From: Schizophyllum amplum
Taxonomy: Eukaryota; Basidiomycota; Agaricomycetes; Agaricales; Schizophyllaceae
Direction: 5' to 3'
Assembly: GCA_007026445.1 (NCBI GenBank)
Contig: VDMD01000009.1
Location: 186,001 to 250,000, forward strand
DNA length: 64,000 bases
Numbering within the stretch: position 1 is the stretch's first letter; every line of letters begins with the position of its first letter. The notes under the pieces were generated by a model that saw only the letters and a list, made by a program, of their open reading frames with translations, was not told the origin of the DNA and did no database searches. Shown here one piece after another: positions 20,734-31,905 of this stretch. The position numbers and the translations under genes were made by a program.

Positions 20734-22932
20734 TTGGTCCAGTAGCTTTACGCGATTGCGGGGACTGAGGATTCGAGCGAACCTTGGGAACGCGCTACAA
20801 GAGACGAACGGTGATTATCGAGGTTGTGTGCTTCGGGTTTATTAACTTGGTCGAGGACACTGGCAATTACCGAGCCTCCAAACAAACCACATCAGGCTCG
20901 CGCCACAAGCGTATTGCTAGCGCCTCTATCGTCCTATTCACAGTTACTTGCACACCACTGTCATAACGCAAGCAATCATTCTGCGCATTACAACCTTCTA
21001 CACTAGTCCTACTGGGTAACGAACGTGTGTCCAAGTCCGCGACAGTCCGACTATCGAAGCGCGCGCCACCAGGCGCGCCAACACAAAGTCGTATATATGT
21101 ACACTCTAGTAAACTGATGTAAGTACCTCGAGCAAGGCAGGGTGTGACATGCTCCGACGACAGATACCATGCAGGGGCAGACGATGACGCGCGCGACGGC
21201 CGAGCGCGGTGACGGATGCCGGGATGGCCGGGTGGGTAGTTGACGACGGTGAGCGAACCGCCAGCGCTGGGTGTCGGCTAGGATGGCGGCGGCAGCGCTC
21301 ATGGGTATGGTTCTACGGGTTGTCGTCAGCGCCAGCTGAAGGCGAAGGTAGAGAAGTAGACTCACCAGATATGATACACAGGAAAACAACGAGCCGCCGC
21401 AAGTGGGGTAACGCGTGTGGGGGACGTGGATCCCAAGCAGAAGAGAGAGATGGCGAGTAGGCGCTGAGCGACGAGCGACCGGCGCGCAGATGACGAGCGA
21501 CTCCAAGCCTCCTCCAACCGCAGTGAACGAGGGGATCGTGTCGTAAGAAGAGAAGAAAAAAAGAACACAAGAATAAAAGTATAGCGAACAAGAACACATG
21601 ATGAACGCGAAGCAGTCATCAAACGTATTGATACAGTCGTGAGTGCAACGAAGAAAAGGCAGCGTAGAGTATATGTATGGGATTTTGGGCGGCCGTAAAG
21701 GTGATAACGTCGTGAAGCCCCGCGACGGGAGAAGAAGAGTGAAGAGGAAGGAACGTGGGGCGGATGGCTGGTTTAGATAGGGAAGAGCTGTAACGTAAAT
21801 ACCGGGGGAGACCTTATGTATGTAGACGAGATATTGTAGAAATGGAATTCCACAACCAAGAACAATGACGGAGGTGGGTGCATGTGGCGGCGGAGGAGGG
21901 ATGGATGCCTGGAGGCGGCGGTCTACGCGGGTGGTCGATTATGGTCGGGAGATGGCGAGCCTGGCTCGGGCGGTCCGATGCGGGGGCAGAGGCACGAGCG
22001 ATGGCGGGCGGTGACGATAGCGGAGTGACGGTGGCGACCACATAGCGCGGCCGCGAGCAAGCATGATAAATACGCAGAGCCCGAGACGAGAGAGCAGATG
22101 GAGGATGCATCGTGACGCGCGCTGTGTATCGCCGCGCCGTCGAGACGCATGACACGACAATGGCGATGGCGACCGGCCTGCCACATATTATACACAATAT
22201 AACCCAGATAGCTCGGGTCAGGCCCAGGTCGCGTCGTCGAGTCTTGGCAGATGGAGAATAATAGCCCAGGGTACAATCTGCCTTTCCTTTTATACAACCG
22301 AGATGTCGTGAGAGGGGAAAGGGGATGCCGAATAGGGGAATTGCGAGAGAAAACAATAACAGCGCGATGCAAGGAAACCGACGATAGATAGTTGGGATGG
22401 GGTGGTGGGATAGGAGGTGGCGGTGCTGTACTCGTTCGGACGGCGACAGCCGATGACGCAATTGATGACGCGCTAAACGATATGTCGTCGGTCGGTCGGT
22501 CGTCCCTCGTAGTGCGCCACGTTCCCCAGACCGAGGGGAGAATGCGCGATGGAGGCCTGGCCGTCCGAGAGCAGATGGGGAGGAATGAAGAATATAGTAC
22601 ACAAGATGCGCGCGGGTGTCCTGTACGAGTTGCCGGTGACGGGGTTGCAGAGTCCGAAGATGATGAATGATGTCGAGGCCTTGGCCGTCGCGGATGCCAT
22701 GGTGGAGATGTCGTGCGAGTCGAGACCGAGAGCCGATAGGATAGCGAATAAGGATAGTGGGGGTTATAATGGGCATCGGCAGTCGGTCGACCTGGTGAAC
22801 ATGCGTCTATGGGGCAAACGAATGATCGCGGGTGGGCGACGGTTGTAACTTTGGCCACGATAAGTTAACGGGCGGGGATGAAGGTCATGGACACACACCT
22901 CTAGACATCATCAATCAAACGAATGGACGCAT
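20734..22932. other. 2.2 kb with no recognised gene
   Basis: The minus strand between 22858 and 21814 stays open in two overlapping frames (311 and 320 codons), and a third short frame begins MASATAKASTSFIIFGLC at 22700. The translations are rich in R/S/P/H, match no family I know, and the openness of several frames at once points to base composition. The minus strand of 21300-21620 is pyrimidine-rich. A poorly conserved intron-rich gene is possible but cannot be supported. Confidence 0.4.
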
Positions 22933-24044
22933 TCAAGCGTAGAAGTTCGGCGTGGGGAGCACATCGGCGCTCGGCGACGTCTGGTACACCGCGTTGGCGT
23001 ACTTCACCTTGAGGCCGTCGCGCGTGGGCGCGGACGACGAAGTACCCGCAACTGCGACGTTCGGGGGCGTCTCCGGGCGCATCCCGGGCGACGAGATCGA
23101 CCGACGGGGCATGGGATGCTTGGCCTTCATGACCTCGAGCAGGACGTCGACGGGAGAGACGCCAGTGGACGGCACGACCAGCTCCTCGTCCGACGACAAG
23201 TTGAAGACGTTCTCGCTGGGAGAGCGCTGGTGCTTGGGGCGGACGGAGCGACCCTTGCAGGGGCTGTCGTCGAAGGGGAATCCCTGCATGGCGCCGAGGA
23301 TGGGCGCCGTCTGCGGGGCCTTGCCGAACACGGCGATGCCGGTGCCGTTGGCGGGAGTGGCCGGCATGGAGGAGTCCGCGGACGAGTAGTCGTCCTCGTC
23401 GTCCTCCTCGTTGACAAGCCAGTCGACCTGGTTGCGGTCGCCGTCGCTGTCGTACCCGGGCATGATGGGCACGTTCGAGATAATGTTGGCCTGCCGGCGG
23501 CTCGCGAGCTGACCGGACGGGTTGTTAATTTGCGGGGCCATGTCCGCACGCCGAGAGGAAGAAGTATGGGAGGTAGAGTGGCGAGATGATTTCGACTTCT
23601 TGAAAAGCCCATCGGCCTGCGGGGCGTTGAATGCGGGAGAGTCCGCACGAGCGCTGGAGCGCTGCACAGCGGACTGCGAGGCGGGCCTGCGGTGGGGGAA
23701 GTATCTCTTGAGCACTGTGCGGGGGCGGAAAATTGTTCTGGGTACCTTATCGCATGCTGCTTCTTGTTGCCCTTGGCCACCTGGCGGCCCCGGGCGCCCT
23801 TCTCAGGCGTCGTCGGTGCGGACTTGCTTGAGGAGAGCTCCGCGGCGGGGGCCAACGGGGCGGGGGCTGAGCGGCCGAAGCCCACAAGACGGCTTGCGTC
23901 GGCCTGCTTCTTGGTGCGCTGCGAGCGCTGTGCGGGGACGACGACGGTCTTGAGGCTGATGACGCCCGGGCGGCCGGTGGGGGCTGCGAGCACGGAGGTC
24001 GAGGCCGCCCTGGAGTGTGCGCGGAAGGGGGGCTTGGAAATCAT
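22933..24044 (-). CDS. Disordered conserved-looking protein, unknown function
   Basis: The minus-strand start ATG at 24044 (MISKPPFRAHSRAAS) is preferred, with an in-frame ATG at 24083 as alternative. The coding sequence runs to a stop at 22933. The first part (to about 23790) and the second part (from about 23750, VPRTIFRPRTVLKRYFP) are in different frames and need one junction. A 35-nt GT..AG intron between GARGRQ and VPRTIF would fit, but it is unusually short, so the splice is unresolved. The protein, about 350 aa, is Ser/Pro-rich and basic with an acidic patch (NEEDDEDDYSSADSS), TP/SP sites and a conserved-looking end (SPSADVLPTPNFYA). No folded domain is visible; a nuclear or cell-cycle-regulated role is only a guess. 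Confidence 0.7.
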
Positions 24045-25214
24045 CTTGTTTGTTTGGTGTGGAGTGCGTTGGATGGAGAGCATGCTGCCCAATGATGGAG
24101 GACGGAGGAGAGAGGCGAGGGTGCGTCGGAACGACGGCGGCGGTATGTTGGGCAGCAGGTGGGAGGCTGGAAAGAAAGTTTGTCGTTGTTTGCCCCCGCC
24201 CACAGACGTTATGAATCGGAGCGGATGTGACCGCCGTGACTCCAGTCACCTCCGCGTGTTCTGATTGGGCCATTGGGTGGAACAAAGTCCTGACGAGATC
24301 AAATGTGGACCCCACAGATCCACCTTCCTTATCGCGAGGCACAGCACCCAAAGAAAATTCCAACGGGCCACTCCCCACTCGCGTACTCTCTGCTGGCCAT
24401 CCCTGCACGGAAGCGAGCGCGCAGAACAATGGACAAAAGAAAATTACCTTGTCTGACTCCCCCGCACCCCGCATCTTGGACCCGCCTGGGCCAGTTGCGC
24501 AACGCGGATCGCCCCATTATGATTGTGGGCGGAATGCGGCTAACAAGCGACCACGGTGACAACGCACAGCTCGAGAGCCTTTGGCGAACAGCATGTCTTC
24601 ATTCTCCGCGACGTCTGTTCCCAAACACTCCTACGTCTCACGTCGCCCCCTAGACCACCTCTTCTACTTCCTCTCTGCCCCCTGACAGTCAGCGGCGCGC
24701 CACCCTCGCGCGGAAATTCGCCATCAGGGATCCTCACCGCCGACACGAACCCTCTTCGCCGTCACGAATCGTCACAAATCCTCACCGCCGGCACGAGGCC
24801 ACTCGCCGCCTCCTCAACGCTCGTCGCCGCTCCGAGAAGACGAAGGGACGGATCAGAAGATGGGGTACGCACCTGCCGCCTTTGGTATGTGCAGACCGTC
24901 TCCGACGATATGCGCAGACACGGCCAGATGCGGATGGTCCAGTGCCCGCGGGCGCGTGACCACCTCCGCCTGCACCCGGCACGCCGCACTGCCCTGCGAG
25001 TTTGGCGCCGGGTACTGCTTCGACGCCATTAGCCACCGCTCGCGCCACCGGCCCAGGTCGGCCTCTCAGTAAGTACGACCAGTCGTCAGACGAATACCAT
25101 ACACAACGAAGGGAGCACTCACGAAGCAGTAGAGAGCCGCATCGCAGCGCGCCCCGTCGTCGTCGATGTGTCCACAGTCAGTACTGAGCCCAGTCCTTCT
25201 ATCGCCGCGCGAAG

Positions 25215-25273
25215 GATGCCGGGGTAGACGTGCAGATGCCGGGGTAGACGTGCAGATGCCGGGATAGCGTGCA
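25215..25273. repeat. Tandem repeat, 20-bp unit x3
   Basis: GATGCCGGGGTAGACGTGCA is repeated three times, the last unit with one substitution and one deletion. Confidence 0.85.
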
Positions 25274-25420
25274 GATGGCGCCAGAGGTTCGAGGGGCGGC
25301 GTAGAGATTCGAAAGGCGGCCAACGCACCTCAGTCAATCACCGCCGCAACCTCCACCGGCCGACTCCCCGGACCGGCGCGTCATAGGCTCTACTGGCCCT
25401 CGGGATGCATCAGGCGACGG

Positions 25421-25482
25421 TGATTCTGAAGGGCAAGTGATTCGTGATTCTGAAGGGCAAGTGAATTCTGAAGGGCAAGTGA
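25421..25482. repeat. Tandem repeat around ATTCTGAAGGGCAAGTGA
   Basis: Three copies of ATTCTGAAGGGCAAGTGA, the first two separated by a short TTCGTG insertion. Confidence 0.8.
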
Positions 25483-25730
25483 AGGGGTCGAGGGTCAAAA
25501 CTGGTATGCGGAGGGGTCGCCTGACTGCTCACCAGATAGCGAGGCTTCTTCGAACTTCGTAGAGGCGCGCACGGGTCCATTGACCTGGATTAGACCATCG
25601 TCCGGTCTGTCGTCTTCAACTTGTGCAATCGCGCCCGGTCTGTATCATGATTTGCCTGGTGTGTCGTCCCAATTGCCCGGTCTGTCGTCTCGATAGTCTA
25701 TGTTGTCGTCTCAATCGCCGGTCTGTCGTC

Positions 25731-25790
25731 TGACGCGTTCACAGACCGCCGCCTGACGCGTTCTCAGACCGCCGCCTGACGGGCTCCCAG
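25731..25790. repeat. Tandem repeat, about 23-bp unit
   Basis: TGACGCGTTCTCAGACCGCC-like units recur about 2.5 times. The preceding 130 bp carry scattered CGGTCTGTCGTCT copies. Confidence 0.7.
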
Positions 25791-26734
25791 TCTATCGCCT
25801 GCCAGCTCTCCAATCTTTCCCTCGACGGCCCCGTGGCTGGGCGGTGTTCGGAAGTCTTATCGGCGCCTGCAAGAAGAAGTAAGTAAGTCGGACGTCAAAT
25901 ACCTAGAAGGATCTGGGTCGGAGGTCAGTGGAGGTCAACACAGCTGGTGCGCCACGTCGACTTACTTATCGTGGAAGACGGCCCTAGCTATCACACCGGA
26001 CGACGCTCTACCTACGTGCCGGACAACGCCCGACCTATCGCGCCGGAGGGCGACAGGGCTATCCCGACGGCGGACGGCGGCGCCTTCCCCTGCACTTCGA
26101 CCCGTTGACCGCCTTCCTACTTCGACGTTCGGGATCATCATATTTCGATAGCTAGCACTCACCGCCCGTCGTGAGAGACCAGTCTGCAGGCCAATCGCAA
26201 GATACGCTCCTCTGCAGATACGTCAGGCCCAGCCAGCAGCTGACGACAACGAAGTAGAGGCTTGGAGTCGCGATTCCGTTATCTGCGACGGGGAGCCTAG
26301 GAGCCCAGATTCGCGTCTATCCAGCGCGGGGAGCCGTGCGGTACTTTGTCCGAATGGCGAAGACTGGCGAAAAACTCACTTTGGAGCTGGATTGGCCTTG
26401 GAGCTGCGCGCGCCACATACCGGTGAGTCACCAGATCATCCTCCCGGGACGCCTCGGCGCATTCCTATGCGAGAGCGGCAGCCGGGTGGCACCGGCATCG
26501 TTATTCGCATGGTGCGCGATCTTCGTGTTTGCGCATCCTTCGCGTCTGCGTGGTCATCGTCCTTCACCTAGTAGGCGCAATCGACTTGTTGCAGACCACG
26601 GCAGGAGTTTCGTCACAAGACGGCGGCGCAGCGCAGGCTAGGCGCGAAGTCCCCCCGCAGGCGCCGGACATTGAACTCGTGCGCGCGGAGGCTCAAGGCC
26701 TGTCATTTGGTCTGGTCAGCTGAGGCTGCCTCGC

Positions 26735-26852
26735 AGATAGACAGAGCTAACCTGTCGTCCGACGAGCTCCACTGTCGATAGATAGAGCTCGACGGTCGTT
26801 AGATAGAGCTCGCCTGTCGTCAATAGCCTTTGCGGAGAGATTGATAGAGCTC
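26735..26852. repeat. Degenerate repeat containing GATAGAGCTC
   Basis: About three to four copies of a 30-33 bp unit with GATAGAGCTC and TGTCGTC; not CRISPR-like, as there are no unique spacers of constant length. Confidence 0.65.
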
Positions 26853-28078
26853 TTCTGATGCTGAAGCCCCTATAATCGCGAGACAGCGGGACGGGTCGGC
26901 TGAGGACGTATCGTTCTGATGATAGCTTCTCCGAGCGGGCCTCGTCGCTCGGACCGTTATGCCCACATAAGCGGGGCGCGATTGCCTCTTCGGACGCTAG
27001 CGCGAAAGAGTGCTGGTATCGTCGCCCTGTTTCAGTCCATCAAAGACCAGCAATGAGAGGGCTTGCTTTGACATACCGCATTCGGTATGTCGAGGTGGTG
27101 CGCAGGGCGAGCATCTCGTGGGAAACGCGCACACCTCGCGAGATAGGCGCGCAAACATATTGTGTACCAGGGGAGGCGAGCATGTGCAGGACACGAGGCC
27201 GGCAGCTTTGTGGACTGGTTCTGCGGAAGAGGAAAGAGGGCAGCTGCCCAGCTGCGAGATGATCAGGGTCTGTTGAATGCAAGCATTCGCCAAGGGAGCG
27301 CGTACGATGCATGGGCTAAAGCTCGATCATATATTGAGGGCGAAACTTGCAAGGGTTTGTAAAAAAACCAGATATGATCTGCGGGTGGCTGAAGGGCTTG
27401 TTAGAGTAACACGGAAGCGCGGCATGTTCTCGGTCAGGTACTGTCGCAGAGAAAGGCTGGACGGGAGTCAAGCCCTCCTTTATCCTGGAAGAGCAAAGCC
27501 AGCAGCATTTGGTTGAATTCGAGGCAGTCTTATGGTGAAATGCCAGTGCCTTTCAGATTTCAGGAGTGGTGGCAAGACGGCGCGCATGTCGCGTGGGAGG
27601 GTAGCATGAGAGGAGATGGGTATACAAAGGTGAATATCCTTGATGTATGACGCGTGCGGTACTGCGAAGAGACGACATACAGTAGGCCATCGTGAGGGCG
27701 TAAGTGAAAGAGCGTGGTTGACGTCGGTTCGGATTTGGAAGGTGGTGCAAGCACGACCACACAAAGACAAGGCTCGTGACTCTCACGGGACCCAAATGTG
27801 ACGTCAATGCATCATGTTGTTTGGTTTGTACTTATGTATCCTCCGGGACTCGCGGGAGTCCACGTACTACCGGGTGGCCCTTCAACAAGGCCAGTCTAGT
27901 CAATATTGACGAACATATTACGAGATATCTCGAGGAATGCCACGAGAAATAGTTTGTGATAATAATGGGCAGTCGCCCCCCAGAGTTATATATCCCATCG
28001 AATGAAAGTCGCGTCGACAGCGCTGAACAGGTGCAAGTAGACCTCGAGGAGATATGTCCTATGTACCGCATATAGAGC

Positions 28079-28565
28079 ATGTCAGTCCGGCGCCGCGCCT
28101 ACATCTACGACAACCCCCAACGAGCCCTCGTCCTCGCCTTCTGCCCCAGCCGCCGCATTGACTCGACGGCAATCGTGCGAGGCAGTTCGCAGTGACGCCC
28201 CGCTCACATGCTCCTTCCAGGAAGCAGCGCTCTGACAGGCCATGTCGGTTATCCGGCGAGACGATCGCGATCGTGCTGACCGGTGTCGCTAATGAATATC
28301 CACCGTGCTCTCGTTTCCGAGCTGGTCCGAAACGGCCATGGGCAGACACATACAACGACCTGTACGGCCTACGCGTGCGGCGGGCGCGACGGGAGGAGGT
28401 GGTCAGGCAGCCTGCCGCGGCGTCGTACTGTAGATCGTCAAACATCCATCTCCGAACTCGCTCCGAGTGAGCATCGAGCGCTGAAGGGCGATGTGCTGCA
28501 CGCAGATGATGCGCGTGACGACGCTTGCAATCATCGGGTGGACGTCTGCATCGCGGGCAGAACAA
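28079..28565 (+). other. Conserved coding-like segment X, copy 1
   Basis: The plus strand has a 38-codon open frame MSVRRRAYIYDNPQRALVLA.. (28079-28195), preserved at 34499-34615. Further on, the frame GETIAIVLTGVA..EYPPCSRF differs from copy 2 at several silent positions. I could not join the two parts with a clean intron. The opposite strand is also open for 168 codons. It may be a short exon-containing gene or a relic; no family is recognised. Confidence 0.3.
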
Positions 28566-28630
28566 CGCCTATGATGGCGCGAATGGCAAAGAAGAACCAG
28601 TCTCGAGGACGACTGTGGACGGTTGGATGA

Positions 28631-29982
28631 TTAGATCCAGGGATAGGCGGGATCGAGTGGGCCCGCTGGCCGCACTGGTGGCTGCTTAGACGACGATAAG
28701 TCCCTGCCATACAAGTGCTTGGCCCAGTCGTTGCTGCTATAACCAGAGTGGTCGTCGTCATGACCGATGACGAGACCGCCCATGTTGTACGTCGTGAGAG
28801 ATCGAAGGACGTTCTCGGGGTCGCGAGCAGTCTCCTTGCGATATGAGGCCAGTTGGCGGTCGCCGGCAACGCCATGAGTCGTAATGGCGAGCGCGATGAT
28901 CGTCTCGCCATTGACAGCGTCTACCCACTCCCGCGTATCCACCATACCACCAACGCCGCTTTCATCATCCGAAGAGTCCGACTGCCCGACGTAGGAAACA
29001 GGGGACACCATTGTCCGTATCGGACGCAGACTCCGCTCGTAGACCGAGTGGCGAGGACTGCGACGCTTCGGCTGCGGACACGGAGCTTTTGTCGACTTGC
29101 GGACGGCAGATCGCCCCTTGCGTGTACGACACGTCTTGGCAGCGTTCATAGCTTCACGCGCCACGGACCCGTCGTCGCTCAAGGGGTGACGATGCTCCTT
29201 CCAGACATCACGGTCCTCGAAGAACTCGGGGGGAGGTTGCTCCATCCAGATACACATGACTGCGCCGACCGAGTAGGCCAATCGCCGCTCTTTCGATCCC
29301 GCCGTGTGGAGAAAGAGCGAGAAGATATCGTCCAATCTGTAGATCACAAAGAGCGGGTGCGCGCAGGATCTGATACGAGGCATTCTTGTGTATGGAGCAC
29401 GGACAGCCCGCGTAGCCAATCCGTTGTTCACGTATAGGGTGGTTTGGTCTTGCTGAGTGAACAATGGGACGAATTCGTATTCGTACTCCGTTTCTGGAAG
29501 ATCCTACGATAGAATGAGCCCGGTAGCCCTATTGAGCTGCATCACGCGCACCTCTGTATACCGTCTTCTGGCGTGAACGCCCTGCGCCATATTATGCTTT
29601 GAAAGTGCGAGAACAGCGTCCATGGTTTGCTGTGTGGGCATGAGAGCCCATTCTCCATTATCCAAACTCGCCGCCATATCGCTCCGGACTGCAAATGTCC
29701 CGATCAATATATGTCGTATCTAAGAACAAGATACATTGTACACTCACGTTGTATATGATTGAGCGATGACTCGAGAGTTATTTCTCCCTTTTGCAGCCCC
29801 CAGTAATACTCGAAGTACTGAAGCTACAGATGGAATGAGCGTTAGGAAACTCGTACGCAAAGGTTACGCACCTGCCGCCGAAACATGCCTGCGTCGAAGT
29901 CCATGAGGCGATACTCAACAAGTGACAATTTTTTGAAGTCTCTCCGAGTGGAAATGGCAGACGACGCGATAGGGATTGGCAT
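28631..29982 (-). CDS. Family 1 gene D, HNH-like without last His
   Basis: Exons 29982-29872, 29823-29748, 29688-29552 and 29503-28631 give 398 aa with no stop. Exon 1 starts MPIPIASSAIS and has VEYRLMDFDAG where other copies have a HRIV block, so this subtype lacks the first His too. The 76-nt exon 2 reads LQYFEYYWGLQKGEITL..LNHIQ. Exon 3 reads LRSDMAASLDNGEWALMPT, very close to family 2 DMHASFDRGLW but without the His. Exon 4 has YEFVPL, SCAHPLFVIY, EDRDVW and HPLSDDG, a basic KSTKAPCPQPKRR patch and the HSGYSSNDWAKHLYG end, followed by a subtype-specific proline tail. It is divergently paired with gene J (447 bp between starts). It is the intact relative of broken gene C. Confidence 0.8.
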
Positions 29983-30262
29983 TGTACGACTCTCAGCGGT
30001 GAAAAAGAGCTGCGCAGACACAAAGGGTGGCACTGTCGTGAGTGCAAGAAACAGGAATCAACGAACAGGCCAGCCTTGTTGATGGCGTGAGCTGCGGATC
30101 AAACACGTGCCGTGACGTTTGCGCCGATTTAGCGGACCGGACTCTGCCGGATTACTCGAACAATGGAACCTCGATGGTCGCTTGCATGCTCATGACCTGA
30201 TGGGGTCCTACGCCATCATTCTCTGGCACCTCTGTCTGGCCTTTGGACACAAAAGCGCAGCA

Positions 30263-30269
30263 TATAAAA
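30263..30269 (+). promoter_or_regulatory. TATA box of gene J
   Basis: CATATAAAAGGGAGCGG lies 166 bp upstream of the start at 30429; the same sequence precedes gene L at 36652. Confidence 0.65.
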
Positions 30270-30428
30270 GGGAGCGGCTGTTTTCTCTGAACGTCGCACC
30301 CGGATCCTGATTACCGTCACCCCCCACCTGTAGTACTCGCTGGTTTTGAAAAGCAGCTGGCACTCGGTGAGTTGCTCCAGATGCGATATAGATTATCTTC
30401 GTTGACTTTTACTAGGTGCTGAGGCAAG

Positions 30429-31625
30429 ATGACTCGACGACGCGCCGCCAAACGACAAGGCACACCTGTGCAACCTGTGCAACCTGTCCGCCGCAGTGAG
30501 CGCGTTCGCCGACAGAAGGAGGCCGGTGCGCATCGTGCTGCTCAAGAAGCTACAGAGCGTGCCGCCAAGATTGCCGATCGCAAGAGCGACGGTCAGTCTG
30601 ATTCGTCTTCGACCTCTCACACCTCAGAGGAGACTGCGTCAACGTCGTCCGACGAGGAAGAGAAGGACACCCTTAGCGGTCGTGACCTCACGTATGGTCA
30701 TCTTCGTGCAATCGGGGCTCTGGCCGCAACCATTTCCGCCCAGGGAAACATTGATGGGAGTACTCCCAGACCGCCACGCGAACCTCTCATCAGAATCTCT
30801 CCCTTGGGCGAGATGTGTGTTATTACGCTGTTCGACAACGGCAATGGGACCGTACAGGACATGCACGTGATGGGGCGGACGGCGGCAGCGGCGGTGGTGA
30901 GTCTTGCGAATGGACCCATCGTCGATTATTTTACTGACACTGGTGCTGCACGCCCGCTAGGTCGTGGGCTTGGAAATAGTCATGGGACTGCAGCCAGACA
31001 CTCTCCATCTCGACACCCGTCTCAATAGGGTCTTTGGTGCGCCATACATAGCATTGTATATGAGCACTGTCCTAATCAGCGCCACAGTGGAAATTGCTAT
31101 ACACACCGCGTACGATCGGTTCAAGTGCGCTTTTTTCCCTAAGATCGAGGACTTGCAAAGGCTGCTTCGAGCATTGCGACAACAGCCCATCACGTCTGCC
31201 GAGGGAGACAGACTACTGCGACGAAGGGACGAGTTCCTTCACCACGAGAAGGTGCGTTATTGGCCGCTTGATGTTATCTAGTCGCTAATATTCTCCCTAT
31301 GTAGGTCTTTCCCCGAGCTGTGCGGCAGTTCCACTTTGTTCCCTTCTCTACTTGGTCGGAGAATATTCCCATCACTTGCAGGACCGCCGTCGACGAGCAA
31401 GAGTACCGCACTTACCGCGCGCCGTTCACCGCCGGACCTAACAACAATGAGGAAGCGCTACCCATTATCAAGATGCACTGTTCTCCGTATTTTGTGGTGT
31501 GGCAGGCATATGTTGCGCTCTCCAAGCCCGGGACACAGGCACCTGTATACGTCCAACATGAAGCGAGAGTGATCAAGAAGATCGGACATGCTATGCGTCG
31601 TCGCATGTCGGCCCCCGCAGGATAA
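30429..31625 (+). CDS. Family 2 gene J, HNH_2-like protein
   Basis: Exons 30429-30896, 30961-31036, 31088-31251 and 31305-31625 give 342 aa. The N-terminus is Arg/Lys-rich (MTRRRAAKRQ, RRSERVRR; possible nuclear signal or DNA-binding tail, inference), followed by an acidic Ser-rich linker. HNH-like positions are QDMHVMGR at the end of exon 1, LDTRLNRVF in the 76-nt exon 2 and IHTAYDRF in exon 3. Exon 4 contains QFHFVPF and MHCSPYFVVWQAYVALSKPG. Exon 1 could use a GTGGTG or GTGAGT donor; GTGAGT keeps the same frame as gene L. Divergent from family 1 gene D. Confidence 0.78.
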
Positions 31626-31905
31626 TGGACCTCATACTTGGTCGACGATCTCTCGATCCGTGACATCAATCCAGTAGGACTGCCATTCAACCATTGTTCT
31701 TCTGCAAGGTGCGTGCCCTTTGCAGGCACGGAGGACGCGCACCTCTTCCTTCTCTCTCCATATCGCTATATGTAGAAATTTCGCTCCTTCTCATTCCTAT
31801 ATTCCCCTTGTCATTTACTACCAATCATTGTACTTCAGTTGGATGAGCCTCATCCCACCATATCTCTCGAGTAAGTATTCCCTTGAAGACACACAACGTT
31901 CACAG

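Larger units (their letters stand above)
24045..27821. other. 3.8 kb without a recognised gene, minisatellite-rich
   Basis: No family is recognised on either strand. The minus strand has a plausible short first exon at about 25029-24870 (MASKQYPAPNSQGSAACRVQ.. followed by a GTGCGT donor), but no continuation can be supported. Positions 25200-26850 contain several tandem-repeat patches listed separately. The rest (26850-27821) shows nothing assignable. Confidence 0.45.
27822..31870. repeat. Direct segmental duplication, unit 1
   Basis: The block from TGGTTTGTACTTATGTATCC (27822) through a family 1 gene (minus), a divergent family 2 gene (plus) and its 3' flank is repeated in the same order and orientation from 34201. 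The offset is 6379 bp at the left edge. The two units are separated by the second Vps3-like fragment. Confidence 0.85.

Noticed and set aside
21814..22858. Two overlapping 311-320 codon minus-strand frames as genes
   Set aside because: Both frames are R/S/P/H-rich, overlap almost fully and match no family; composition explains them.
25200..26860. CRISPR-like array
   Set aside because: The repeats are contiguous minisatellites without constant-length unique spacers, in a eukaryotic genome.
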